Source: Leguminivora glycinivorella (taxonomy: Eukaryota; Arthropoda; Insecta; Lepidoptera; Tortricidae). From it: a DNA stretch of 64,000 bases. Location: positions 19,840,001 to 19,904,000 of the forward strand of contig NC_062971.1 in NCBI RefSeq assembly GCF_023078275.1, read 5' to 3'. The position numbers and the translations under genes are program-made. Positions 10,629 through 21,694 of this stretch are shown piece after piece; position 1 is the first letter of the stretch, and every line of letters starts with the position of its first letter. The notes under the pieces were generated by a model. It had not been told where the DNA came from. It made no database searches and was given only the letters and a program-made list of their open reading frames with translations.

Positions 10629-11172
10629 TTAAGTGCCTATTCTATTGTACTCGTAAGACAACATTGTGTATATCGCATTGCTAGAGGTTGTTTACCTTTT
10701 TCAGTATTTAGGGGTATTAATACTGGCTGGTTACTTGAACGATTATTTTTTCCGCTACGAGTTTGACGTTTATTGTCAGTTTAAACTTAATGTTTATCAT
10801 AAGTCATAACAAATTGAACTCGTACCTAATTACAACCTTGTCATTTTGAATATTGGGTTTAAATTTGCTTACTGCGATTACCTGTCCAATTTGAAGTTTA
10901 CTGTGACAAAGCTTTAAAGTGTTTTACAATGACATCTTAGCTGTCTATTGGTAAACCTTATGTCGTTGCAGTAACGTACACAAATAAATAGTTTTATGGT
11001 TTATGGTGGAAGTTAGCAATTATTTTATTGAGTGTAGAGCTGTACAGAAAATTAAAAATTCAATTAAAAAAAAGTAACCATCAGATTAAAAGATGAATAC
11101 TCTAGATGAGTTTAAAAAAATAAAAATCAGTTGGGGTGTCTGAGGTTTTGAGTGTTACCGGAAACACGGTGT
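10629..11172 (+). repeat. 'ACACCGTGTTTC' repeat, copy 1, right piece
   Basis: Resumes after the right TTAA with AAGTGCCTATTCTATTG and ends GGAAACACGGTGTAT. It matches, inverted, 47203-47760 along its length. With 5800-5927 it makes a complete copy of about 670 bp whose termini are inverted (ACACCGTGTTT / AAACACGGTGT). Confidence 0.85.
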
Positions 11173-11748
11173 ATATTTCGATACCTAAGTCGAAATTATC
11201 TCCCTGTACCTTAATATGTAAACTGATTTACAGTTTCATGAGAACACAGAATAACGCCCCTGTTTAGTCAACGAAACTAGTTAATGATATCAAGTCCCGC
11301 CGCCGTTGCCATGCGCGCTATTTATTCAATCCCGCTATCCGCAACATTAATTGATTAACGATAACGTTATTTTCCCGTTTTCGGGGGCGCCCGTAACGTT
11401 ATTATGATACCATGATAAATATATTACCTACAGATTTTATTTTATTAGGGTACAAAGTTTTAATCTGAGTAATGAATAATCTCTCTGGTAATAAATATTA
11501 TGTCTAAATTATTTTGAATCACAATATCTGTACAATTATATTTTCCGACATACTGTTGGTAAAATTATAAATATACTGTACCCAAGATTTTTTCTTATAC
11601 AGGTAGGTATTGTCAACTACTAAAGTAGATACAAAAAATTAGGATATATCACTACTCGTACCTTTAGTGGTACTGGGGCAATGCTCGTGATGACGACTCG
11701 TACCGTCGATCAATTTTTCTACACATAAAAATAGGAAAATACCACTAA
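11173..11748. other. intergenic with a GC-richer unique patch
   Basis: The patch 11280-11400 (CCGCCGCCGTTGCCATGCGC, then ATTAATTGATTAACGATAAC) contains clustered ATTA/TAAT homeodomain-type words in non-repeated sequence. It could be regulatory; nothing proves it. Confidence 0.25.
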
Positions 11749-11876
11749 GAGCCGGTTGCATCAAACCCTCTGTCACCGTTAGTGTTCGTTAAATTTTATT
11801 GTATGGGAAGTTCCATAGACGCCAGCTGCTGCGTGACGATGATGTGTTTGTCAAATGTGGTTGACGCAACTGGCCC
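11749..11876. mobile_element. 128-bp MITE with TAA target duplication
   Basis: The ends are GAGCCGGTTGCATCAA and (inverted) TTGACGCAACTGGCCC, flanked by TAA on both sides (11746-11748, 11877-11879). A 3-bp TWA-type duplication fits PIF/Harbinger MITEs. There is no coding capacity. Confidence 0.7.
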
Positions 11877-12227
11877 TAATACGATACATTTACTACTACT
11901 AGTATTGAATGTATGTACTTATTTTTAAATCTTTCATGTGTGATTGAAATTCAAAAAATATATAGCAGTAAGCTTTTTTATTTTAATTTGAATATTAAAA
12001 AAAAAAATCTGACGACAAATATTGATAGCCGAGTTTTATTTAAAAATATGCTCAGGATCCTGAATGTTGGGAAAATTATTTTTGTCTATACAGCTCATGG
12101 AAAATTCAATAACTTGTATTTCAAATATTGAAAGCAGGGTTCTGCTCACGTTAATGCACCGCTATTGGTGACATGTTTCGGATCAATTTGTGATTCTTCG
12201 TCAGGCATGATGTAAGTTCTCGAGGGG

Positions 12228-12703
12228 CGGTTCTAAGCTTGTTAGAATATCGGTATACTCTTGGGTCGACTCGTTCGTTTTTCGTCACGTTCCTAAATTT
12301 GTCCGATTCTGCTTTCGTCAGCCATTCTTCATTCGTCAAATTAGTCTGCAGTCATTATCGTCTTTGACCATAATGAGTTGTTAGGTTTTTTCTTATTTCG
12401 ACTCAATAGTTCTTCGTCATTTCGTTTTTGGTCATATTCTAAGTTGGTACCGACCTAAGACTGCGAAAAAAACACAAAAAATATAGATTTAACAGCGAAC
12501 ATGCCGAAAGAAGATTATGACGAGTAAAGAACGAGACGGATAAAGATAAAGATGAACAACGAAATTGACCTTTGTTGAAAAATACCATCGACGACCAGTG
12601 ACGAATAAAGAATGGTTGACGAAAGCAGAATCGGACTTACTTAGGAACGTGAAGAAAAGCGAACGAGACCACCCAAGAGTATACCAGTATATCTATACAA
12701 GCT
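12228..12703. repeat. foldback element with 105-bp arms
   Basis: The left arm 12228-12332 and right arm 12598-12703 are inverted copies. AAGCTTGTTAGAATATCGGT pairs with the tail ending CTATACAAGCTT, and CGATTCTGCTTTCGTCAGCC pairs with GGTTGACGAAAGCAGAATCG. The 265-base spacer is rich in TTCGTC/GACGAA words. The short frames on both strands are shadows of the arms. Confidence 0.75.
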
Positions 12704-13143
12704 TTAATATATGTTTTTCTTGGCCAAAAACTATAGACAGAAAATTATGCCGAATACCGAATGAAAAAGGCAATGATAAAAGACGAATATAATTGCAAAC
12801 CCTTTATAGAAAATTGTTGATATATGGAACGATAAGTAGGTACATTTTAGTTTCTATAAAATAACCATTAAGCATTGTCAAACCGTCAAACGTTCGATAT
12901 CAAAATAAATGTATACAATGCATTACAATGGCTGTCTGTGCCGGCGTATCTATGATCTAAAATGGTATCATTAGGTTTATGAGTCACTGCGACATTAATG
13001 TTTTCTTTTATGCCCATTTATAAATTTGTAGGTTTATTTACTAGGACGGTACATTTCTTACTCGAAGCAAAAGCCTGATTCTAACTGATATACGACAAAA
13101 TTTTAATTTCGATATGACATGGATACAGATAATACAGTTAGGT

Positions 13144-13375
13144 AGGGTACAGCGGGGCAAATCCCAACTGGGGGACAATTTTAAACTAATACGTTTTTTC
13201 CATTATTACACTATTAAGTTGAGTTCTACATATAGCCACTGAACACGCGTGCCATATATAACCAGAGACCACTCTAATTAATAATGCAAATATTGTAAAA
13301 GATGGAAAAAAATGGATCAATTGAATTGCCTCTTCCTCCCCCTAGTCGAGCCCCAGTGGTGCCCCGCTGTACCTT
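13144..13375. mobile_element. MITE with GGTACAGCGGGGC ends
   Basis: The left end GGGTACAGCGGGGCAAATCC is inverted at the right end (GGTGCCCCGCTGTACC). The interior has TCCATTATTACACTATTAAG and GTTCTACATATAGCCACTGA. A related copy starts at 13799. Confidence 0.65.
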
Positions 13376-13798
13376 ATGTATAATTCTTGTCAAGATGTTC
13401 TATTTGAAGAAACGTCAAATTTAATGCTAACATCCCATAGATCGTATCTAGAGCAAAGTTTAGGTCAAACCGCAAACAAGTTGGATTTACAAATTAGAAA
13501 TACAAAAATCTAAGATAATCTTCATTATGTAAGATACAAAATTACTTTTAAATACACCCGAGCAAATGCAGCCTTGCATTCGCGAATGTTAATTTGATTT
13601 TGGTAGCCATTACAGAGTAGAGATGTGAAAGTTTTGAGAGAAGTTGGTAAAGAAAATGTTCATTTCTGAAATAAAAAATATTTTTGAGTTTAACGTATTA
13701 GGTACTTTTAAGACGTCACTGCGCTACATATAAATACATGAATACACCGATTTATTGTCACAAGTAAAATTTCTTTGAATTAAAACATCGTTCTTGAT

Positions 13799-14012
13799 AA
13801 GGTACAGCAGGACAAATCTCGACATGTAACTAGTCCATTTTTCCATGTTTTACAATGTTTGAATTATTAAATACGAGTAGACTGTCCACCGGTTATGTAT
13901 GGTTAGCGTGTTCAGTGTATGTAGAACTTAACTCCATTTTTTCTACTATTACACTATGATAGTAATAATGAAAAAAATGGATTAGTCACTGTAGTGTATT
14001 AAAGTTCGAATC
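13799..14012. mobile_element. related MITE, right end lost
   Basis: Begins AAGGTACAGCAGGACAAATC, like 13144, but the inner segment GTGTTCAGTGTATGTAGAAC is in opposite orientation to its counterpart. No matching right terminus is seen, so the copy is rearranged or truncated. Confidence 0.45.
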
Positions 14013-14159
14013 GGACTTGAAGAAACTGATAACGGACGAGTTTGTCCGCCGTTCTCGATTTTACAACAGTTTGACCCATGAACTTTAAAGTAAGCATCAC
14101 AAAGCAAAGCAACTAATGCATCAAGTCAATATTGCATGCACTCAGCCAAATGAGAATCT

Positions 14160-14285
14160 CCAGAGCACGATGTACACTGCTCGCGGGAGCGCCAGGTGCG
14201 GTGGGTCTCAGCGGTCGGCGCGCGCCGACGGGGCAATGAATAATGTATAGCGCAGATCGGTGCACGGTGCGTTGTTGCCATTATT
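14160..14285. other. GC-rich patch next to a foldback element
   Basis: Includes GCGGTCGGCGCGCGCCGACG, itself a near-palindrome, in otherwise AT-rich DNA. No coding frame is convincing. It may be a promoter or untranslated exon. Confidence 0.25.
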
Positions 14286-14377
14286 TTCTAACGAGTACTT
14301 GGCCAGGGAATGTGCAGATTTGCGACTTCTAATCGCAGGGATATTAAAATTGAAACATAGTATTCTGAATGTACCAA

Positions 14378-15295
14378 CAGCTGTGTCCAAAATAATAGTA
14401 GTAAATAAGAAAATGAAAACTAAGGGAAAACCACAATTTAAAATCAATTAATTTGGAATTTCCTTAATTGTTTTAAAATTGATTCTAAATTAGATTCAAA
14501 CTTTATTTAAATAATATTGTAAGTAAAAAAGTGGTCATGAAAGTCTATATTTTTACCCTCCGCCTAGAATCGTTTAAAAAATGATATAGCCAATGGAAAG
14601 TAGGTATACAATCGTATTTAATTATTATACTTTAGTATCTTGTCTATTATTGTTAATCAAAGTTTTACATCTACAACTATCTCATCCAGAAATAGTGTTA
14701 TTTTTCTATATGCCCATCCCCCTCGCCAAATGCACTAAAAGTCCATCTTTTTGACTGATGAAGTTTCACCGACTAGTTGGTGTTTTGGTCATTGCTATGA
14801 TTAATTTGACTTCAGCAAATAAACCAAATAGTTGAACTCACTGGTACACTCGGCGAAGTGGATAGTTACATAGATTTTTTTTTCTGGAAAAGATGTGTGT
14901 ACCATTGGCAACACTGTTAGCTGTACATTTGTAATCCTTATTACAAGGGCATAACGTCTAGCGATGGTTAGCTAAGAATGTTGCTGTTAGTATATGCAAA
15001 ACTTCGATTAAAAATAGTAGACAAGATAAAGTATTATAATAAAATACGAGTGTAATGCTTTCCATTGGGAATATCATTTTTAAAACGATTCCAGACAGAG
15101 GGTAAAAATACAGTTTTCCATGACCACTTTTTTTAGTTACAATAATCTTTAAGTAAATTTTAAATCTAACTCAATCAATTTTGAGTACTTAAGTAAAACA
15201 ATAAATGAAATTCCAAATTACCTAATTGATTTTAAATTATTGTTTTCCCTTAGTTTTCAATTTCTTATTGACTGCTATTATTTTGCACACAGCTG
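14378..15295. mobile_element. Tc1-like foldback element, about 0.92 kb
   Basis: The outer ends are CAGCTGTGTCCAAAATAATA and the inverse TATTATTTTGCACACAGCTG, with TA beyond the right end. The arms stay inverted for about 280 bp, pairing GGGAAAACCACAATTTAAAA, AAAGTGGTCATGAAA and TCTTGTCTATTATTGTTAAT with their inverses between 15000 and 15260. The loop (about 14660-15000) has no transposase. TIRs of this sequence type with TA targets are found in Tc1-like elements; the class assignment is inference. Confidence 0.65.
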
Positions 15296-16593
15296 TATCT
15301 TCTGCATCTCGAGTTTTATGGCCATGATTGAGAAAAAGAAATCTTACAATTCCTTTTTTCGTAAGATTCCTCAGATATATATACATTATTTAAAATTGGT
15401 ACGCAACAAATATAACTAACTATAGTAATTATATACTTATACGAGAAACAACTGGCAACAAAAGGGTAACCAAAGACGGGTCACTGCACCCGTAAACATT
15501 TTAACAAAGTTTAGTAATTAAATAACTCTTTGACTTTTCAACATACCAGAGTAGTGGTCAAGATTCGATTTGAAGTAGGGATTATTGCATTTGCTTATTG
15601 GGGATTGAGCAAAAGCCCTTCACTTGTTTAAAATAGGCACATGTTAAGAGGGGCCCATTAAATTGATTATGAAGAAACTATGGCGGAGGGTGAGAACATG
15701 CTATAATTGGACTGCGATATTAGTCTGCTTGGTTTGATGTGGGAATACATGCGTTCATCCTTGCCGAACTGTGTTAGGGTGACTTTTCATCCTTTCATTT
15801 CTAAGTTAGATGCTGCGTGAGTACTCTGTACGCAAATAATCACTGTATTTAGATAATAGATAATACAGGAAAGAGGAGGCCTGAGCCCTGCAGTGGAGCC
15901 GTGGGGCGTATATATAGGCTCAATTGTGTCGCTTAACTTCAAACTTGGGTAAATCCATTCTGCTATAAGGTTGATTATCTTTCAGATCATATTACATTTT
16001 TATATATTCAACCACACGCAACAAACACACCACGAATGCGACTAAGTTCATATTCATATTCATATTCGTATCATTTATTGCATATACAGTTTATTGCATA
16101 TTTAGTTGTATTACTAGTATTACCATAACAATGAAACAAAGTAGTGTTGGTACTTCAACAGGCGGTTGTCGCTAGACACAAACTTGTACATCAAGTGCCT
16201 ATTTTTTTAAATACATTTGTTATGATTATGATGTGATATCCTAGGTGCCTACATGTCGTTATTTCATAATTATGTATTCATTGCAAAAAAGGAAATATTA
16301 TTGCTTAATAGGCAGACTTCATGCTATGAATGACCAACAATAAATGTTAAATATTTTTTGATTTCCAAAAAACATAATATTATATAAATTGGTTTAGTAG
16401 CAGACGTTACACTCTTTTCGAATTATTGCCTTTGAATCAGAACAAGACAAAGAATAAAAATAACTTCATTCCAACATGGCATTTTTCATCAAAATTCTTG
16501 TCGATGCTCGTTTCATATCCAATTTTTTGTAACCTTCGACAGACGCGATCGTTTTAATAGACCTCCCCATATTCCTCGCGCTACACCATCATT
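15296..16593. other. intergenic, one LINE 3' end relic inside
   Basis: At 15868-15925 the words AGGAGGCCTGAGCCCTGCAG and CGTATATATAGGCT match in style the 3' terminus of lepidopteran RTE-type LINEs; orientation plus, strongly decayed. Nothing else was recognised. Confidence 0.35.
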
Positions 16594-16736
16594 TGTGACG
16601 TTATCTGGGTAAAGGGACCTTATTGTCGATAGCGCTTACGGCGTTATTCATGAACGATGTTTGTATACAAATACGACGCCGCCGCGGAACGTAAGCGCCA
16701 TCGACAATAAGGTCCCTTTACCCAGATAACGTCACA
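16594..16736. repeat. 47-bp inverted repeat hairpin
   Basis: The left arm 16594-16640 (TGTGACGTTATCTGGGTAAA...CGCTTACG) and right arm 16690-16736 are complementary with a single mismatch (GATAGC versus GATGGC). The loop is 49 bases and GC-rich near its right side. It may be a MITE or a transcribed hairpin. No target duplication is evident. Confidence 0.85.
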
Positions 16737-18519
16737 TTTACTCGTGTTACCACCGGGATTGTGTGAGTTAGTTGAATGTTAATAATATGGGCTTATAAAA
16801 TATTTCTCTACCTCTAGAATAATATAATATGTGATTTGGCTCAACAAAATTACTATGCATTAAATTTATAAAATAAAGTATCAGAATTTCCAGTTATCAA
16901 TAGCGGTATCAGAGAGAGATGTACAAATAAAAAGATTCGGCCAAATTAAACCCTCGTTTTGTTTTTAAGTGGTCAACATTTATTTAATATAATATATATA
17001 TACAGACTAGACACAATACTATTTTTACACATTTATGTGTAGGAAATGCCTTCACTTTTTTAATCAACAGCTTAATAAATAGAAATATTAGCTTAATTAA
17101 TAAGTTTTCAATAGTTTCCGATATTTAATTTAATTTTTTTATTTATATAATACATTTTGAATATGCAATATAGTGTTGGCACTGGCCTACTACGTAAGAT
17201 ATGAAACAGTAAACCGTGTGTAGAACATATTATTATTTATTCTTTGAACAGTATAATTATATAATAATCTAGAATTATAATAATATGAGCGTTAAACAAA
17301 CTAATACTAAAAATTAAGTATAAATTTAAATAAACTACGTAATAAGGCCGACACGCCAACGCCATGCTGGCACCGTCGCTAGGCAACCAGACGCTTTGAA
17401 GTACGTCCCCTATTAGTGAGCAAGCGAAGGGATATAAAGAATAACTTTAGAAACCTCCTTTATTTTTATCCAACTTCAATAGGAAGAGTGTTACAATTAT
17501 ATTCTGGTACTTATTCATAATTATCAGGTAAACTGCTTATTTGTTCTAGTTGCTATTAAATAAAGAACCCCACAGGCCCTATGAAAAATTTGTATGTTGT
17601 GGATAAGGACTTCAATTTAGTTTTATTTTGTTTATGTTGGCCCAAACATTTCAGAAACAAATAATCCGGTTTTGAGTTCTGTTTCTGCGAAGCGTTTCCT
17701 AAATATATGTACTCGTACTTATATTTAATTGTCAGCATATCATAAGGACATAAAAAGTGTATTAGGTACCTTTTTTAAGAATAAGTTGAGGGAGGTTGAG
17801 AGGATTGCCTATACCGAGAATTTCATCAAATAACTTCCTTCGTTTTTAGTACAGTAATTAGGTACGTTATAGGCAGATAAAAAGGTATTGTTTAAGTTAA
17901 TTTATTATTTAGAATTATACAATAATTATGATACTATTCAAGGAAGGTAGATTGAGATACCTAAATTAGAATCATCTTTCATAAATAATAGCTTGCCATT
18001 ATGCACTTTTTAATAAAACCGTGCGTTCCTTACGCTCTATAGCTTTATGAGATGATTTTAATAATACCCTGTCACAGGTTAAATCGGGCCTTGAACGTGT
18101 CATCATACACCGTGACTTGTCAAAAAGAGCAATTTATTCAACGTGTTGAGTGAAAAAATAAATTGACAATGTCATCGTGGAAAATGTTTTCACCGGGCGA
18201 CCCTCATTTCGGCAAACTGGCGTTCGTGAAAAAATATGTTTATCAATTTACATGAGTTTTTTTTAGAATGGTTCAATAACTTTTCGAGATGTAACTCGGA
18301 ATTGATTTTTACTATTGTTTCTACTAAATAGAAAAAATGCAGATAGCGATCATTTAGGGTCTGCAACTAAAGTTTCCGCTTACTAGTTCACTAAAGTTTC
18401 AGTAATTTTTCTAAATTAAAACTACAGAATTAATTATTAATCACTTAACGTTGGAAAGTCGGGCGGTTATTATTGTTACGCAAATAAGTCCTATTTTGAT
18501 CAAAACTATAAATATGTAT
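16737..18519. other. AT-rich intergenic sequence
   Basis: No gene or repeat recognised. A small GC-rich island at 17345-17412 has no coding features. Confidence 0.4.
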
Positions 18520-18665
18520 GTATGTATGTATGCATAAGCTTTATTGTACATAAAGGAAACAAAAGAGACACAGTTACAGAGTCAGTAATATACAATGAAG
18601 GCGGACTTATACCTTAATGGGATCTCTTCCAGTCAACCTTTGAGGAAATGAGTAGAAGCGAATTA
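18520..18665 (-). repeat. LINE 3' UTR fragment
   Basis: The minus strand reads GTTGACTGGAAGAGATCCCA, then TAAGTCCGCCTTC, GTACAATAAAGC and a (CATA)n tail. Similar 3' ends with an AATAAA signal and short-repeat tails are found in lepidopteran non-LTR elements and recur at 32078, 53537 and 54408. Confidence 0.5.
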
Positions 18666-18836
18666 ACGATGAGTGACGAATTCAAAAATGTACAACCACT
18701 AAAATAATTAAATGCAAATTTTGTATACACATGGTAACAAATATATACATATACAATTACATTAATACACCAATATATACATATATAATAATATAATAAT
18801 AAATAAACAAATACTCATAAAATATATATTTATATA

Positions 18837-20435
18837 AGAGTTTTGAATGATTCACGGTTATTTTCATTAGACTTATATTGACGAAGGTGCTGCAACAGTT
18901 GGTTGGGCGGACGGAATCGTATGTGAAGGACTCTCGCCATTTTATTGAGATTGTACAGGACATTAGGATTGAACCAGATGAAGTGATGGTCAGTTTTGAC
19001 GTAGAGTCACTGTTCACTAATGTACCTGTAACTGACAGCATTGAGGTAGTACGAAATATGATGCAGGAGAATGGCATCCCATCAGAATACGTGAAGCTTC
19101 TCGAACACTGCCTCACTACAAATTATTTTCTGTTTCGCGGGCAATATTACATACAGGCAGAGGGAGTAGCGATGGGCAGTCCAGTGGCACCAGTTGTGGC
19201 TAACATCTGGATGGAACATTTTGAGCACAAAGCCCTCGCTGCGCCCCCAGTTCCCGTTAAAATTTGGAAGAGGTACGTGGATGACGTGTTCTGCGTAATA
19301 AATGGTAGCAAGGAGGAAGCTGATCTGTTGTTACGACACCTGAACAGCGTGCATCGATCCATGTCGTTCACATTGGAAATGGAAAAAGATAGGGGTATTG
19401 CATTTCTTGATGTGAGCTTGAAGGTTGGAGCCGAGGGCATGCTGGGACACTCTGTCTATAGGAAACCGACGCATACAGATCGTTACTTGCATGCGAGCTC
19501 ACACCATCATCCCAGACAGTTAAACTCGGTCGTAACATCACTAACCAATCGAGCACACGCTTTGTGTGACTCCTCTCATCTTGTACAGGAGTTGAACCAT
19601 GTTCAGAGAGTCCTGAGGAGAAATGGTTACCGAGTTAACGTTAATAAACGGGATGCAAAACCCAAGCACCTCACTCATCGCGTAGAGAGACAACCAGCGT
19701 TTATGCCGTACGTAAAGGGAGTGACAGATAAGATCTCTAAAATACTAAACAATTACTCTGTAAAAACTATCTTCACCCCACACAGGAAAATTGCACAGTT
19801 CTTGCGGTCACCTAAGGACAATTTTCCTCTGGAAAAACCTGGTGTGTACAAAGTTGAGTGCAGTTGTGGCAGTTCTTACATAGGGCAGACCAAGCGCACT
19901 ATTGCCTGCAGAATTAAAGAACACATTGCTGCAGTCAAAAAGAACGATACTCGCAAGTCTGCTATTGCTCAACATCTCATTGAGTCGGGTGCAAATCATT
20001 GGATCGAGTTGCATAGTCCTAAGGTAATTTCGACGGAACGCCACTACATACCGAGATTGGTAAGAGAAGCCATTGAGATTCACAAATATAAAAATTTCAA
20101 TCGTGAGGATGGCTTCAAACTATCTAATGTATGGAATCCAGTGATTTGTTTGTGTAAAAAACCGGTGAAGTCAGAATTGAACAAACGTAGTGACACTGTG
20201 AGTGTAGTGTGTTTGGACAGACCATCGAGTGTGAACGCGACCAGTGGTAACGCTGAAAGTGAACGCAGCCGACGCGCGCGAAGGAGGGTAAATCGCGCGC
20301 TGTCTATACAACTTTAACATCCACCCGCCTTCGTCAGTTTTCCGTGATCATGATGCATGCAACTGCGTCGAAATATCGGGAGCTCGACAAAAATCAAAAA
20401 GGTAATCACGGTCTATATCCCGGTCAATATAAGTC
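18837..20435 (+). mobile_element. Penelope-like element 1 (5'-truncated)
   Basis: Bounded by a 12-bp target duplication TATATTTATATA (18825-18836 and 20436-20447). The left edge (18837-18881) is an inverted fragment of the element's own 3' tail: GATTCACGGTTATTTTCATT matches, inverted, the tail preserved at 22717-22767. The body then starts inside the reverse transcriptase. This inverted-end arrangement is known for Penelope-like elements. The 3' end includes AACTGCGTCGAAATATCGGG and CCCGGTCAATATAAGTCT. Confidence 0.85.
18878..20317 (+). CDS. Penelope-like RT + GIY-YIG endonuclease (N-truncated, frame open)
   Basis: A 479-codon frame without stop encodes the replication protein of a Penelope-like retroelement. 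Reverse transcriptase motifs in order: VSFDVESLFTNVP (Asp about residue 41), AMGSPVAPVVAN (about 99-109), KRYVDDVF (catalytic DD, about 131-138) and GIAFLDVSL. The Penelope-type HSVYRKPTHTDRYLH segment follows. Then comes the GIY-YIG endonuclease: GVYKVECSCGSSYIGQTKR (about 322-340) with the arginine in CRIKEH and glutamate in REAIEI. The C-terminus is basic. The N-terminal third, including the first RT motifs, is missing; the frame opens with TTG at the junction to the inverted end, so no proper start exists. The open frame suggests recent insertion, but the protein is incomplete and presumably inactive. Confidence 0.93.
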   Translation: MTKVLQQLVGRTESYVKDSRHFIEIVQDIRIEPDEVMVSFDVESLFTNVPVTDSIEVVRNMMQENGIPSEYVKLLEHCLTTNYFLFRGQYYIQAEGVAMGSPVAPVVANIWMEHFEHKALAAPPVPVKIWKRYVDDVFCVINGSKEEADLLLRHLNSVHRSMSFTLEMEKDRGIAFLDVSLKVGAEGMLGHSVYRKPTHTDRYLHASSHHHPRQLNSVVTSLTNRAHALCDSSHLVQELNHVQRVLRRNGYRVNVNKRDAKPKHLTHRVERQPAFMPYVKGVTDKISKILNNYSVKTIFTPHRKIAQFLRSPKDNFPLEKPGVYKVECSCGSSYIGQTKRTIACRIKEHIAAVKKNDTRKSAIAQHLIESGANHWIELHSPKVISTERHYIPRLVREAIEIHKYKNFNREDGFKLSNVWNPVICLCKKPVKSELNKRSDTVSVVCLDRPSSVNATSGNAESERSRRARRRVNRALSIQL

Positions 20436-20499
20436 TATATTTATATAGGTACTTAGACCAAAAAGTATATGGAATTATGGATATTAATTCGAACCACAA

Positions 20500-21694
20500 A
20501 GCAAGACGACAATTAAAAAAAAATAGATAAGAATTAAAGAAAAAGAAAAAGAGAGGAAAAAAAAAAAAAAAAAAACAATCAGATAAAAAAAAATTAAGTG
20601 TCGGAAATCCATAGTTTTTTAAGGTTATTCTTGAGTGCTGCTACAGATTGGGATTGCCTCACGGACACCGGTATCTCATTCCACAATTTAGCGGCATAGA
20701 CAGAAAAGGATTTTCTGTATGTCCGCGTCTTATTGGGTGGAATTGCAAGAGCAAGATTGGCGCTAGATCGCAAACGGTGATTACTGCCAGCAGTCAAGTA
20801 ACTAAATCTTTCGGAAAGGTAACGTGGCGAAGACGGATTAAATAAGACATTAAAAAGCAGTGACAGGACATGCACGTCTCGACGACGGCGAATCGGCAGC
20901 CAGCCAAGCTGAGATCGGAACTGGGATACGCGATCAAACTTACGCAAACCATAGATGTAACGGATACACAAGTTTTGCAACCGCTCGAGTTTGTCAAGCA
21001 ACTCCTCACTAAGGTCCAGAAAAGCGATATCACCGTAATCTAACAAAGGAAGCAACAATGACGAAGAAAGTGTTATTTTTGTTTGAAGTGGAAGAAAATT
21101 TTGTAAACGCCTCAGCGAGTGGAGAGACACAAACACTTTATTGCTAACATCAGCGACGTGGGCTGACCAGGACAAAGTTTGATCTATGGTGATACCCAAG
21201 TTTTTCACTGTAGCGGAAAATGGGATAATTGTTCCATCAAAAATTACGTTGGGTACCACCATTTCCGACAGTTTGGACACAAAGTGAGGGCCACCGATGA
21301 CAATCGCCTGCGACTTCAACGCATTCACTTTCAACCCAAACTTGTGAGCCCAGAGACGTATTGACTCAAGGTCGCTGTTGATTTTATTGACAAGATGAGG
21401 AAACTCGTCCATGCTAGCCGACGCGTAAATTTGCAAATCATCCGCGTATAGATGAAAACTACACTTTAAGGATTCAGTAATGCCATTAATAAAAATTGAG
21501 AATAGGAGAGGAGAGAGTATCCCTCCCTGGGGAACACCAGCAGACAGATCACACCAATCCGAAATCTTGTCGTCGACCCTGACACGCTGGCTTCTCCCAA
21601 AGAGGTAGTTACGGAACCAAGATAAAGCCGTCTGTGACAAATTAAAAGTACGAAGAATATGAAGAAGGATATCAAAATATTATACATAATAAAT
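20500..21694 (-). mobile_element. CR1/Jockey-like LINE fragment
   Basis: Minus-strand non-LTR retrotransposon carrying the second half of ORF2 and a 3' region that ends in A- and G-rich runs on the plus strand (20516-20575). It begins within the RT (right edge about 21680), next to the repeat starting at 21695. It sits just downstream of Penelope-like element 1. Confidence 0.8.
20594..21680 (-). pseudogene. LINE ORF2, RT second half to C-terminus
   Basis: The frame is open from DILLHILRTFNLSQTALSWF at the right edge to the stop near 20594. It contains AGVPQGGILSPLLFSIF and the catalytic YADDLQIYA (about residues 34-50 and 65-73 from the first ATG), the fingers/thumb region, and an end with the AAKLWNEIPVSVRQS signature common to CR1/L2/Jockey-group proteins. 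The endonuclease domain and the first RT motifs are missing. The reading frame is uninterrupted, so this is a fairly young 5'-truncated copy. Confidence 0.88.
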
